42,432 bases of DNA, taken from contig CADASG010000018.1 in NCBI GenBank assembly GCA_902790475.1, forward strand, positions 1 through 42,432, in the 5' to 3' direction. Of this stretch, positions 1 to 6,706 are shown piece by piece (positions within the stretch are counted from its first letter, which is position 1; each line of letters starts with the position of its first letter). The notes beneath the pieces are model-generated. The model was not told where the DNA came from and did no database searches. It was given only the letters and a program-made list of their open reading frames with translations. The translations under genes and the position numbers were made by a program. The DNA is from an uncultured Ruminococcus sp. Its GTDB lineage: Bacteria; Bacillota; Clostridia; Oscillospirales; Acutalibacteraceae.

Positions 1-81
1 TGCGTAAAGGCAAATCTCGATAAAATGTAGTAAAAATGGGTTCAATCTGCTATATTGTACTGTGCTTTTCCGAAGATTAAG

Positions 82-1701
82 TTACTGTACCATGGAAGCG
101 ACTTCGGCTGCGAAGTCGTCCTGGCGCTTCTCGATACCTTCGCCCTTTTCAAAGCGAACGAATTTAACGATATCAATATTGCCGCCGAGTTCTTTAGCGG
201 TGTTTTTGGTGTACTGAGCTACGGTAAGCTTGTTGTCCTTAACAAACTCCTGATCAACCAGGCAGTTTTCCTTGTAGTACTTGTTGATCTTACCCATAAC
301 GATCTTATCTGCGATCGCTTCGGGCTTGCCCTCGTTGATAACCTGCTGACGCATTACTTCCTTTTCGTGCTCAATAACGTCTGCGGGAACATCATCTCTG
401 GTGAGGTAAGGAGTGTTAAGCGCTGCGATCTGCATTGCTACATCCTTGCCGAAAGCAACAAACTCGGGCTTATCTGCTACATCGGTAGCGAAGTTGACCA
501 GTACGCCGATCTTGCCGCCAGCGTGAACGTAAGCTACGCAAGCACCTTCCATGCGCTCAAAACGGCGGATCTGGATATTCTCGCCGATTGTGAGAACCTT
601 CTCCTGGAGAAGCTCTGCTACAGTCTGCTCGGTACCGTCAGCCTTCATTGCGAGGAGCGCCTCAACATCGGCGGGGTTCTCCTTGATAACGGTGTTTGCG
701 CAAGCCTTTACAAAATCCATAAAGGAATCGTTCTTAGCAACAAAGTCTGTCTCTGCGTTTACTTCGATAACTACGCCAACGCTGAGGTCGTCGGTGGTGG
801 TAGCGAACGCTACGCCCTCTGCGGCAACTCTGCTTGCCTTTTTAGCCTGCTTAGCCAGACCCTGCTCTCTTAAAAAGTCAACTGCTTTATCCATATCGCC
901 GTCAGCCTGAGTGAGTGCCTTTTTGCAGTCCATCATGCCGCAGCCTGTTTTTTCTCTGAGTGCTTTTACATCCTGAGCTGTGGTCTCGGCGGGCTCTTCC
1001 GCTGCAGCGGCGCCCATCTGACCCTCTTTACCCTCGATAACCGCGTTAGCCATTGCGCCTGCAATAAGCTTAACAGCGCGGATAGCGTCGTCGTTACCGG
1101 GGATCACATAGTCGATTTCATCGGGATCGCAGTTGGTATCAACGATAGCTACGATGGGGATATTCAGCTTCTTTGCCTCTGAAACGGCAATTCTTTCTTT
1201 TCTGGGGTCTACGATAAAGAGAGCGCCGGGCATCTCGGTCATATCCTTGATACCGCCCATAAATTTCTCGAGCTTTTCAATTTCGAGGTTGAGCTTGATC
1301 ACTTCTTTTTTGGGAAGCAGATCAAAGGTTCCGTCCTCCTGCATAGCACGGAGCTGCTTTAAACGCGCGATTCTTCTGCGAATGGTTGCAAAGTTGGTGA
1401 GCATACCGCCCAGCCATCTTGCGTTTACATAGAAAGCGCCTGCGCGCTCAGCTTCTTCCTTGATGGAATCCTGAGCCTGCTTTTTGGTACCTACGAACAG
1501 AACGTTCTTGCCCTCTGCGGAAAGCTCACGAACGAAGCTGTATGCTTCCTCGAGCTTTTTAACGCTCTTCTGAAGGTCGATGATATAGATACCGTTACGT
1601 TCGGTGAAGATGTATTCCGCCATCTTAGGGTTCCATCTTCTTGTCTGGTGACCGAAATGTACGCCGGCCTCCAGAAGCTGTTTCATAGAAACTACTGCCA
1701 T
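82..1701 (-). CDS. rpsB-tsf: Ribosomal protein S2 - elongation factor Ts fusion
   Basis: One uninterrupted 539-aa frame encodes two translation proteins that are normally separate genes. Residues 1-228 are a full S2 (start [20 protein letters not shown], then [17 protein letters not shown] and [12 protein letters not shown]). After an Ala/Glu-rich linker (about 229-240), residues 241-539 are a full EF-Ts: UBA domain with [15 protein letters not shown], then the EF-Tu-contacting TDFVAKND motif at 318-325. S2 sits on the 30S subunit and EF-Ts recycles EF-Tu-GDP. The genes are usually adjacent in the order rpsB-tsf, so loss of the S2 stop and spacer would yield this fusion. The start is well placed behind AAGGAGG with about 8 nt spacing. 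The stop is TAA at 82-84. Met229 in the linker is a possible internal start that would give a 311-aa free EF-Ts. Nothing recognisable lies in the 81 nt downstream. Alternatives are protease processing or an assembly error, but no frameshift signature is visible. Confidence 0.95.
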   Translation of the reverse strand: MAVVSMKQLLEAGVHFGHQTRRWNPKMAEYIFTERNGIYIIDLQKSVKKLEEAYSFVRELSAEGKNVLFVGTKKQAQDSIKEEAERAGAFYVNARWLGGMLTNFATIRRRIARLKQLRAMQEDGTFDLLPKKEVIKLNLEIEKLEKFMGGIKDMTEMPGALFIVDPRKERIAVSEAKKLNIPIVAIVDTNCDPDEIDYVIPGNDDAIRAVKLIAGAMANAVIEGKEGQMGAAAAEEPAETTAQDVKALREKTGCGMMDCKKALTQADGDMDKAVDFLREQGLAKQAKKASRVAAEGVAFATTTDDLSVGVVIEVNAETDFVAKNDSFMDFVKACANTVIKENPADVEALLAMKADGTEQTVAELLQEKVLTIGENIQIRRFERMEGACVAYVHAGGKIGVLVNFATDVADKPEFVAFGKDVAMQIAALNTPYLTRDDVPADVIEHEKEVMRQQVINEGKPEAIADKIVMGKINKYYKENCLVDQEFVKDNKLTVAQYTKNTAKELGGNIDIVKFVRFEKGEGIEKRQDDFAAEVASMVQ

Positions 1702-1811
1702 TTTGAATTTCCTCCTTAGGTTAAAACCTCCGCTGTGCCTTGGATTTTATCGGCGCAATCAACGGTGGATTCTCACCGCCACCCTGCCGACAAGCATCAG
1801 CGTGCGAATTG
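1702..1811 (-). promoter_or_regulatory. rpsB-tsf 5' leader with hairpin
   Basis: About 110 nt separate the predicted transcription start from the S2 start codon. The leader can fold a hairpin with CGGTG pairing to CACCG around a 6-nt loop, enclosed by CGGC pairing to GCCG, near 1750-1790. Long structured rpsB leaders that mediate S2 autoregulation are known in other bacteria. Whether this one works that way is an inference; I did not match it to a named leader family. Confidence 0.4.
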
Positions 1812-1818
1812 CTCTAAT

Positions 1819-1846
1819 ATTATACCATAAAAATAAAAAAAATCAA
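1819..1846 (-). promoter_or_regulatory. SigA promoter of rpsB-tsf
   Basis: TTGATT (1841-1846), a 16-nt spacer rich in T, and TATAAT (1819-1824), reading toward the fusion gene. Confidence 0.7.
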
Positions 1847-1904
1847 GTGTTTTTCTGCAAAAACACTTGATTAATTATGTATTATTTTTTCAAAAAACAA
1901 GCTG

Positions 1905-2789
1905 TTAAGCCGAAACCAGATCGAAGAACCTTACGCCGCCCATCTGATAGAGGAAGGTTTGGGTTTCGTGCCAGTCGCTGGTACCGATATAGAAGCAGAG
2001 TACCCTGTGCTGGATAGCAACGCCGTCCTGATCAAAGATAAAGGAAACTGCGTCCTTGACATCCTGATTGGGCTCGTAATCGGTGGAACCGAAGTACTGA
2101 TACTCCGAAATGATCTGATCAATGGAAGATGTGCCCGAACGAACCATCGCGTCACGGATCGACTGAGCGATCAGCGCGCATCCTTCAAAGCCCATTACTC
2201 CGCCTTCGCCCATTACAAGACGCTCTGTCTTAGCTCTGTCGTAATCGGAAAGCGCTACGTGTGAAGGAGTGTAGCTCGGGTCTGTAACAGCGCCGTAAAC
2301 CAGCGGCTCTCCGCCGTAGCTTACGCTTTCTGTAGTCTCGGGTTCGGTGTTTGCCTGAGAAGACTCTGTCTGCTTTTCGGCAGACTTTGTTGTCTCGGTC
2401 TTCTTTGTTTCCGTCTTAGTTGTCTTTTTGGTCTCTGTTTTCTTTGTCTCTGCCTTTTTAGCAGCAGCAGCCTGTTCCGCTTTTTTCTCCTGCTTTACAG
2501 CCTTTAAGGTTTCAGCAGCGGGGGTTGTGGGTGTTTCAACGCAGTTACTGGTGATAACGGCGGAAAACTTATCAATATCGCCAACCGAATAGGAAGCCAC
2601 TCTGCTGTCGGCATAAGCGTCTACTCCCGGAGCAAGCGTTGTTGTGGGAACGATAAGGGCAGCCGCGGAAGCCGTAACTGCGATCGCGAGTGACAGAGCC
2701 TTGAGACCCTTGCGCGTCTTTGAAGTCTTTCTTGACGCTCTCGCCTCCCTGCCGAAAGCGTTGTAGTGCTTATTATTTGTAGCTCTCAA
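1905..2789 (-). CDS. Secreted cell-wall hydrolase (SleB-like, Hydrolase_2 type)
   Basis: Predicted exported peptidoglycan hydrolase of 294 aa. I start it at the TTG codon at 2789, not at an upstream ATG (2861), because GGGAGG lies 8 nt before this TTG while the upstream ATG has no ribosome binding site. The N-terminus is basic (RKTSKTRKG), followed by a hydrophobic signal segment (LKALSLAIAVTASAAALIV) with a likely AYA cleavage site. A long Lys/Glu/Thr-rich low-complexity linker follows. The C-terminal ~115 residues contain TERLVMGEGGVMGFEGCALI, which resembles the E-GE...EG...A.V..N signature of SleB/CwlJ-type hydrolases. The family call is moderate; the exact bond cleaved cannot be read. 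Regulation may involve the WalR-like repeats upstream. Confidence 0.65.
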   Translation of the reverse strand: MRATNNKHYNAFGREARASRKTSKTRKGLKALSLAIAVTASAAALIVPTTTLAPGVDAYADSRVASYSVGDIDKFSAVITSNCVETPTTPAAETLKAVKQEKKAEQAAAAKKAETKKTETKKTTKTETKKTETTKSAEKQTESSQANTEPETTESVSYGGEPLVYGAVTDPSYTPSHVALSDYDRAKTERLVMGEGGVMGFEGCALIAQSIRDAMVRSGTSSIDQIISEYQYFGSTDYEPNQDVKDAVSFIFDQDGVAIQHRVLCFYIGTSDWHETQTFLYQMGGVRFFDLVSA

Positions 2790-2940
2790 AAATTTGTCCT
2801 CCCTTTGATTAGCTCTGCCGACTACTGTATATAGAGTATATAATATGCCGAAACACATCATATAGAAGATTTACATACAGCTTGTGCAGTCAGCAGCGCG
2901 ACGTCTGAGTCGTTAAAATTTTATCAAACACACAATTTCA

Positions 2941-2967
2941 ACTATAGTAAAACATACTTTTCGTCAA
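2941..2967 (-). promoter_or_regulatory. Candidate promoter of the cell-wall hydrolase
   Basis: TTGACG (2962-2967) and TATAGT (2941-2946) with a 15-nt spacer, which is shorter than the usual 17. It would give a leader of about 145 nt before the TTG start. Between 2790 and 2940 I see no gene. Confidence 0.4.
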
Positions 2968-2995
2968 AATGCAAGTCACACCCCTTGAAACTCCT

Positions 2996-3021
2996 TGTAA
3001 CCTTTGTAACCCCTCTGTAAC
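2996..3021 (+). promoter_or_regulatory. Three TGTAAC repeats, WalR-box-like
   Basis: TGTAAC occurs at 2996-3001, 3005-3010 and 3016-3021. The last two are separated by exactly 5 nt, which fits the known WalR (YycF) consensus TGTWAH-N5-TGTWAH. The site lies just upstream of the predicted promoter of a cell-wall hydrolase, the class of gene WalR controls in Bacillus and Staphylococcus. The repeats read on the + strand, opposite to the hydrolase. Confidence 0.45.
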
Positions 3022-3109
3022 AAGTCGGTTTGTTATTTCACTTAAGAAAAAATGACTTGTGCAATTTAGACAAATTATAATTCTTCAAATAGTATAAAGT
3101 GCCGATTTG

Positions 3110-3415
3110 TTAGAAAGTGAAAAAATTACGATTTTTCCAGAAAAATAGCCGTTTTTGAGGCTTTTTTTCTTGTTTGGAAATTTTACACGAGATGATTATG
3201 GTGTCCTCGCCGATCAAATCAATTTTCTCCCACGGAATTATATAATCTTCTCCTTTTCCGAATATTCCAAATAAGAAATTTCGTCCAAATATTACAAAAG
3301 CTACAATACATGCCGTTTTTGTTTCCACAATTATGTCATCCACATAACCGATACGCGCTCCGTCAACCGCGCTTATGACCTCTTTTTTCCTCAGATCGGA
3401 AAGCTTGCATTTCAC
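3110..3415 (-). CDS. YlmC/YmxH family PRC-barrel protein
   Basis: A 101-aa protein starting MKCKLSDLRKKEVISAVDGARIG, with a PRC-barrel beta-strand pattern (VDDIIVE, IVAFVIFG, DYIIPWEKIDLIGEDTIII). This is the small YlmC/YmxH family often linked to sporulation in Firmicutes; its molecular role is not established. The start is GTG at 3415, preceded by a purine-rich GGTGGTGAT. A basic aromatic tail (KKPQKRLFFWKNRNFFTF) extends past the barrel. It is divergent from degV across a 108-nt region with a perfect 9-bp inverted repeat. Confidence 0.8.
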   Translation of the reverse strand: MKCKLSDLRKKEVISAVDGARIGYVDDIIVETKTACIVAFVIFGRNFLFGIFGKGEDYIIPWEKIDLIGEDTIIISCKISKQEKKPQKRLFFWKNRNFFTF

Positions 3416-3431
3416 GTGATCACCACCAATG

Positions 3432-3462
3432 GAATAATATGCCTGTTCGCAAAATATTATTC
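3432..3462. promoter_or_regulatory. Inverted repeat between ylmC-like gene and degV
   Basis: GAATAATAT (3432-3440) and ATATTATTC (3454-3462) are perfect inverted copies separated by 13 nt. The right arm ends two bases before the degV -35 hexamer, a position suited to an operator. Confidence 0.4.
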
Positions 3463-3463
3463 A

Positions 3464-3492
3464 TTGACTTTTGAGCCGTGATTTGATAAAAT
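3464..3492 (+). promoter_or_regulatory. SigA promoter of degV
   Basis: TTGACT (3464-3469), 17-nt spacer, TAAAAT (3487-3492), with the GTG start 32 nt further on. Confidence 0.6.
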
Positions 3493-3523
3493 TATATAAA
3501 CAAAGTATTACGGAGATGATCTT

Positions 3524-4402
3524 GTGAAATATGTTTTTATGACTGACGCTTCATGTGATCTGACTCAAAAGCAGGTTGATGAGATCGGCGTAGAAGTGCT
3601 CCCGATGGAGTTTCAAATCAATGAGAATATTTACCAACACTATCCCGACTGCCGCATGATGCCGCTCAGCGAGTTTTACGCAGGCATCAAGGAAGGCATT
3701 GTCCCTAAAACGACACAAATCAATTTTGAGAGCTTTAAGAACTACTTTGAGCCTTATTTGAAGGCAGGCAAGGATATTATATTCACCGGCATCGCAACGG
3801 GACTGAGCGGCACCTATAACACCTGTCTGATTGCCGCGAACGAGCTAAAGGAAAAGTATCCGAAGCGCAAGATCTATATTATAGATTCCTGCTGTGACAG
3901 CGCCGGACTTGGTTTGCTTGTTTATTTGGCAGGAAAAAAGTATAAGGAAGGCGCCGGGATTGAGGAGTTAAGGAAATATATCGAGAAAACCAAGGGCAGT
4001 ATCTGTCACTGGTTTGTGGTTGACGACCTTGATTTGCTTAAAAAGGGCGGCAGGATCTCCGCGCTTACCGCGACCTTCGGCAAAGCGCTGCAAATAAAAC
4101 CGCTGATAAGCGCCGACGAAACAGGAAAGCTTGTCAATGTCGGCAAAATCAGAGGCAAAAGCAACGTTATACCCACGCTTTTAAACTGTGTGAAACGCGA
4201 CGCTGATAAAAACTCAAAAAAGCAGATCGCTTTTGTCGCGCACGCAAATGACCCATCGGGCGCTAAGGAACTGAGAAAAGCAGTCAAGAGCTGCTTTAAG
4301 GAAGTGCAAATCTGCGATATCGGTCCCATCATAGGCTCTCATGTAGGCTCCGGTATGCTGGCGGTCGTTTTTCAGGGTAACCGCAGTGCAGGATTAAATT
4401 AA
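3524..4402 (+). CDS. DegV family protein (fatty-acid-binding, FakB-like)
   Basis: The protein is 292 aa, the usual DegV length. It opens with the family pattern VFMTDASCDLTQKQVDEIGV, has the TTQIN segment (the TTSQ position) near residue 63, GIATGLSGTYNT near 88-99, and DDLDLLKKGGRISA near 167. DegV/FakB proteins bind a single fatty acid and present it to the kinase FakA. No FakA-like gene is in the window, so the partner is unknown. Start is GTG at 3524 behind GGAG with an 8-nt gap. It is convergent with the Rrf2 gene; the hairpin at 4419-4484 lies between. Confidence 0.9.
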   Translation: MKYVFMTDASCDLTQKQVDEIGVEVLPMEFQINENIYQHYPDCRMMPLSEFYAGIKEGIVPKTTQINFESFKNYFEPYLKAGKDIIFTGIATGLSGTYNTCLIAANELKEKYPKRKIYIIDSCCDSAGLGLLVYLAGKKYKEGAGIEELRKYIEKTKGSICHWFVVDDLDLLKKGGRISALTATFGKALQIKPLISADETGKLVNVGKIRGKSNVIPTLLNCVKRDADKNSKKQIAFVAHANDPSGAKELRKAVKSCFKEVQICDIGPIIGSHVGSGMLAVVFQGNRSAGLN

Positions 4403-4418
4403 ACAGAAAATAAAAAAT

Positions 4419-4484
4419 CAGGGAACCTCTAAAATCCCTTGCCGAGAATAAAAACGGCATTGGGTTTTTAGAGGTTCCCTATTG
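4419..4484. terminator. Long hairpin between degV and the rrf2 gene
   Basis: GGGAACCTCTAAAA and TTTTTAGAGGTTCCC form the outer arms; an inner pair (TTGCCG/CGGCA with flanking CCC/GGG) closes a second stem. On the minus strand it is followed by a T-rich run (GATTTTTTATTTT), so it can terminate the Rrf2 transcript; the + side is less T-rich. Its length and two-tier symmetry also allow a dispersed repeat element. Confidence 0.6.
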
Positions 4485-4495
4485 TAATAATATTA

Positions 4496-4891
4496 TCATA
4501 TCAAATCGGAAAGCTTCTTGCTGTAGAGAAAATCGTGTATCATTTGATTCAGCTCCGACCACATCGGAAGGGTATCGCACTCGGCAGCTCTCGGGCAGAT
4601 CTCGGCTCCGTTTTCCAAACAGGCAACCACTGCCATAGAGTTTTCCATGACGTCAAGTATCTCTCCGACGGGGTATTCCTCGGGGCTGCGGTTGAGCTTA
4701 TAGCCGCCTCCCTTGCCGCTGACGCCCTTGAGCAGTTTTGCGCCGACCAGCTCCTTAGCTATTATTTCGAGGTATTTTTTTGAAATACCCTGCCGCTCTG
4801 CAATGTCCTTGAGCGGAACATAGCCGTCGCTGTTTTGCCGCGCAAGATCGATCATCACTCTCAGCGCGTACCTTCCTTTTGAAGAGATCAT
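4496..4891 (-). CDS. Rrf2 family regulator, IscR-like
   Basis: A 131-aa winged-helix regulator. Met at 4891 is the start: AAGGAG lies 10 nt upstream, whereas the in-frame GTG at 4900 is only 1 nt from it, and MISSKGRYALRVMIDLA matches the family start. The recognition region is PLKDIAERQGISKKYLEII, followed by SGKGGGYKLNRSPEEY. Cys91, Cys99 and Cys105 (VACLENGAEICPRAAECD) are close to the three Fe-S-ligating cysteines of IscR (92, 98, 104 in E. coli). It is divergent from the cysteine desulfurase/scaffold operon, so it probably senses Fe-S status and represses that operon; this is inference from family and position. Confidence 0.88.
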   Translation of the reverse strand: MISSKGRYALRVMIDLARQNSDGYVPLKDIAERQGISKKYLEIIAKELVGAKLLKGVSGKGGGYKLNRSPEEYPVGEILDVMENSMAVVACLENGAEICPRAAECDTLPMWSELNQMIHDFLYSKKLSDLI

Positions 4892-4914
4892 ATGCTTCAC
4901 ACTCCTTATCGCCT

Positions 4915-4944
4915 ATTATACCACAGGATAAATAGAAAAATCAA
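4915..4944 (-). promoter_or_regulatory. Promoter of the rrf2 gene
   Basis: TTGATT (4939-4944 on the minus strand), 18-nt spacer, TATAAT (4915-4920). Transcription would start only ~10 nt upstream of the ribosome binding site, so the leader is very short. Confidence 0.6.
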
Positions 4945-4957
4945 GAATTTTTATTTT

Positions 4958-4991
4958 ACCTATTGACATGGTAGGCGAATATGGTTATAAT
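4958..4991 (+). promoter_or_regulatory. Consensus promoter of the isc operon with overlapping dyad
   Basis: TTGACA (4963-4968), exactly 17 nt, TATAAT (4986-4991): a perfect SigA consensus. A dyad CCTA...TAGG (within 4958-4975) straddles the -35 element, a sensible place for the divergent Rrf2/IscR-like repressor to bind. Confidence 0.75.
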
Positions 4992-5020
4992 AGAAAAAAA
5001 TGATTCAGGGAGTTGACATA

Positions 5021-6211
5021 ATGCAGATATACGCAGACAACGCCGCCACCACCAAAATGAGCGATGCGGCGATTGAAGCCATGACCGACTGTATGAGGAA
5101 TTGGTACGGAAATCCTTCCAGCCTGTACACCATTGGACAAAAGGCAAAAGAAAAGCTTGAAGAAGCGAGAGAAGAAATAGCCAAGGTAATCAATGCCGAG
5201 CCGAGGGAGATCATCTTCACCTCGGGAGGAAGCGAATCGGATAACCAAGCGCTTTTAACCGCCGCGATCGACGGTAAAAGCAAAGGAAAAAAACATATAA
5301 TATCAAGCGCTTTTGAACATCACGCGATCCTTCACACCCTGAACAAACTGGAAAAGAACGGCTTTGAGATCACGCTCCTTCCGGTTCACGAAAACGGGAT
5401 CATCCGCTTAGATGAACTGGAAGCAGCTATTCGAGAGGACACCTGCCTTGTCACGATAATGACAGCAAACAACGAGATCGGCACCATCCAGCCAATATCG
5501 GAGATCGGCGCTATATGCAAAAAGCACGGCGTGGTTTTCCATACCGACGCGGTTCAGGCGGTCGGTCATCTTCCGATCGACGTGAAAGCGCAAAATATCG
5601 ACATGCTCTCCGCGTCCGCTCATAAATTTCACGGTCCCAAGGGAACGGGATTTCTGTATGTACGCAAGGGCATTATTCCGAAAAATCTGATTGAAGGCGG
5701 AGCCCAGGAGCGCGGAAAAAGGGCAGGTACCGAGAATCTACCGGGAATCATGGCAATGTCGGCGGCGTTAAAAGAAGCTGTAGCCGGTATGGAGCATAAT
5801 AACGATCACATGTCGGAGATCCGTGATTATCTGATTTCGGGCTTGTCAGAGATCCCGCACAGTGCTCTTAACGGAGACGCAAAGCAGAGACTCGCGGGAA
5901 ATGTGAATTTCAGTTTTGAGGGCATTGAGGGCGAAGGAATCCTGCTTTTGCTCGACCAAAGGGGGATTTCCGCTTCATCCGGCAGCGCATGCACATCAGG
6001 CGCGCTCGACCCGAGCCATGTGCTCTTAGCTATAGGAAGGATACACGACGTTGCTCACGGCTCATTAAGGCTTTCTGTCGGCGAGGATATCACCAAAAAA
6101 GAAGCTGATTATATCATCACGTCTGTTAAAGAGGTAGTTGCTCATCTCAGAAGCTTCTCCCCTGTCTGGCGCGACCTTACGGACGGAAAAAAAGAATTTA
6201 TTTTGCAGTAG
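5021..6211 (+). CDS. Cysteine desulfurase (NifS/IscS family)
   Basis: PLP enzyme that removes sulfur from cysteine for Fe-S cluster assembly. The 396-aa start at 5021 is chosen because GGGAG precedes it by 8 nt and MQIYADNAATT matches the family start; the ATG at 5000 falls at the predicted transcription start. Landmarks are SGGSESDNQAL (68-78), HTDAVQAVGH (174-183), the PLP lysine Lys202 in SASAHKFHGPKG, and the sulfur-carrying Cys324 in SSGSACTSG. The IscU-type scaffold gene follows 12 nt later. An IscR-like gene is divergent upstream, so the three form a compact isc module without HscA/HscB/Fdx, as in many Clostridia. Confidence 0.93.
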   Translation: MQIYADNAATTKMSDAAIEAMTDCMRNWYGNPSSLYTIGQKAKEKLEEAREEIAKVINAEPREIIFTSGGSESDNQALLTAAIDGKSKGKKHIISSAFEHHAILHTLNKLEKNGFEITLLPVHENGIIRLDELEAAIREDTCLVTIMTANNEIGTIQPISEIGAICKKHGVVFHTDAVQAVGHLPIDVKAQNIDMLSASAHKFHGPKGTGFLYVRKGIIPKNLIEGGAQERGKRAGTENLPGIMAMSAALKEAVAGMEHNNDHMSEIRDYLISGLSEIPHSALNGDAKQRLAGNVNFSFEGIEGEGILLLLDQRGISASSGSACTSGALDPSHVLLAIGRIHDVAHGSLRLSVGEDITKKEADYIITSVKEVVAHLRSFSPVWRDLTDGKKEFILQ

Positions 6212-6223
6212 GAGGAAATCAAC

Positions 6224-6607
6224 ATGGCATTATACAGCGATAAAGTAATGGATCACTTTTTACAGCCCCGAAACCTCGGAGTGATCGAAAACGCGGACGG
6301 TATCGGCGAAGTCGGCAACGCAAAATGCGGCGATATCATGAAGATGTATCTGAAAATCGACGATGACACCATCACTGATGTAAAATTTGAAACCTTCGGA
6401 TGCGCAAGCGCTATCGCGTCCAGCTCAATGGCGACAGAGCTTATCAAGGGACAGCGCGTTGAGGACGCGTTAAAGCTCACCAACAAAGCCGTAGCAGAGG
6501 CTCTCGACGGCTTGCCTGCTTACAAAATGCACTGCTCAGTCCTCGCAGAGGAAGCAATCCGGGCGGCGCTGGAGGACTACAAGAAAAAGAAATCGGAGAA
6601 AGAATAA
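6224..6607 (+). CDS. iscU: Fe-S cluster scaffold, IscU/NifU N-terminal type
   Basis: A 127-aa scaffold protein on which [2Fe-2S] clusters are assembled. Ligands are visible: Cys35 with Asp37 (KCGDIMKMYL), Cys60 (FGCASAIASSSM), and His103-Cys104 (KMHCSVLAEEAI). The ribosome binding site AGGAGG lies 8 nt upstream. It shares a transcript with the cysteine desulfurase and is closed by the hairpin at 6642-6676. The charged tail (DYKKKKSEKE) is typical of clostridial forms. This is the IscU rather than the SufU type because no SUF genes are nearby; the distinction is not certain. Confidence 0.92.
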   Translation: MALYSDKVMDHFLQPRNLGVIENADGIGEVGNAKCGDIMKMYLKIDDDTITDVKFETFGCASAIASSSMATELIKGQRVEDALKLTNKAVAEALDGLPAYKMHCSVLAEEAIRAALEDYKKKKSEKE

Positions 6608-6641
6608 ACCCGACCTAAAATTTATTCCACAGTAACAGAAG

Positions 6642-6676
6642 GGCGACGGAGTGTGCAAGCGTCATACTCCGTCGCC
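6642..6676. terminator. Bidirectional hairpin between iscU and the phosphatase gene
   Basis: GGCGACGGAGT (6642-6652) pairs with ACTCCGTCGCC (6666-6676), an 11-bp stem between two convergent genes. Short T-rich sequence follows on both sides. Confidence 0.7.
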
Positions 6677-6706
6677 TTAAATCTTTGTCTATTGAGTTTA
6701 TTACAG

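Noticed and set aside
950-1030. Separate rpsB and tsf genes with overlooked stop and start
   Set aside because: No stop codon exists in the frame between the two domains and the linker is read cleanly without a frameshift.
2790-3109. c-di-AMP (ydaO) riboswitch upstream of the cell-wall hydrolase
   Set aside because: I looked for the conserved ydaO blocks in the leader and did not find them; the TGTAAC repeats lie upstream of the predicted promoter.
5000-5020. Start of the cysteine desulfurase at the ATG at 5000
   Set aside because: This ATG lies at the predicted transcription start, 9 nt after the -10 element, and has no ribosome binding site; the ATG at 5021 has both spacing and family match.
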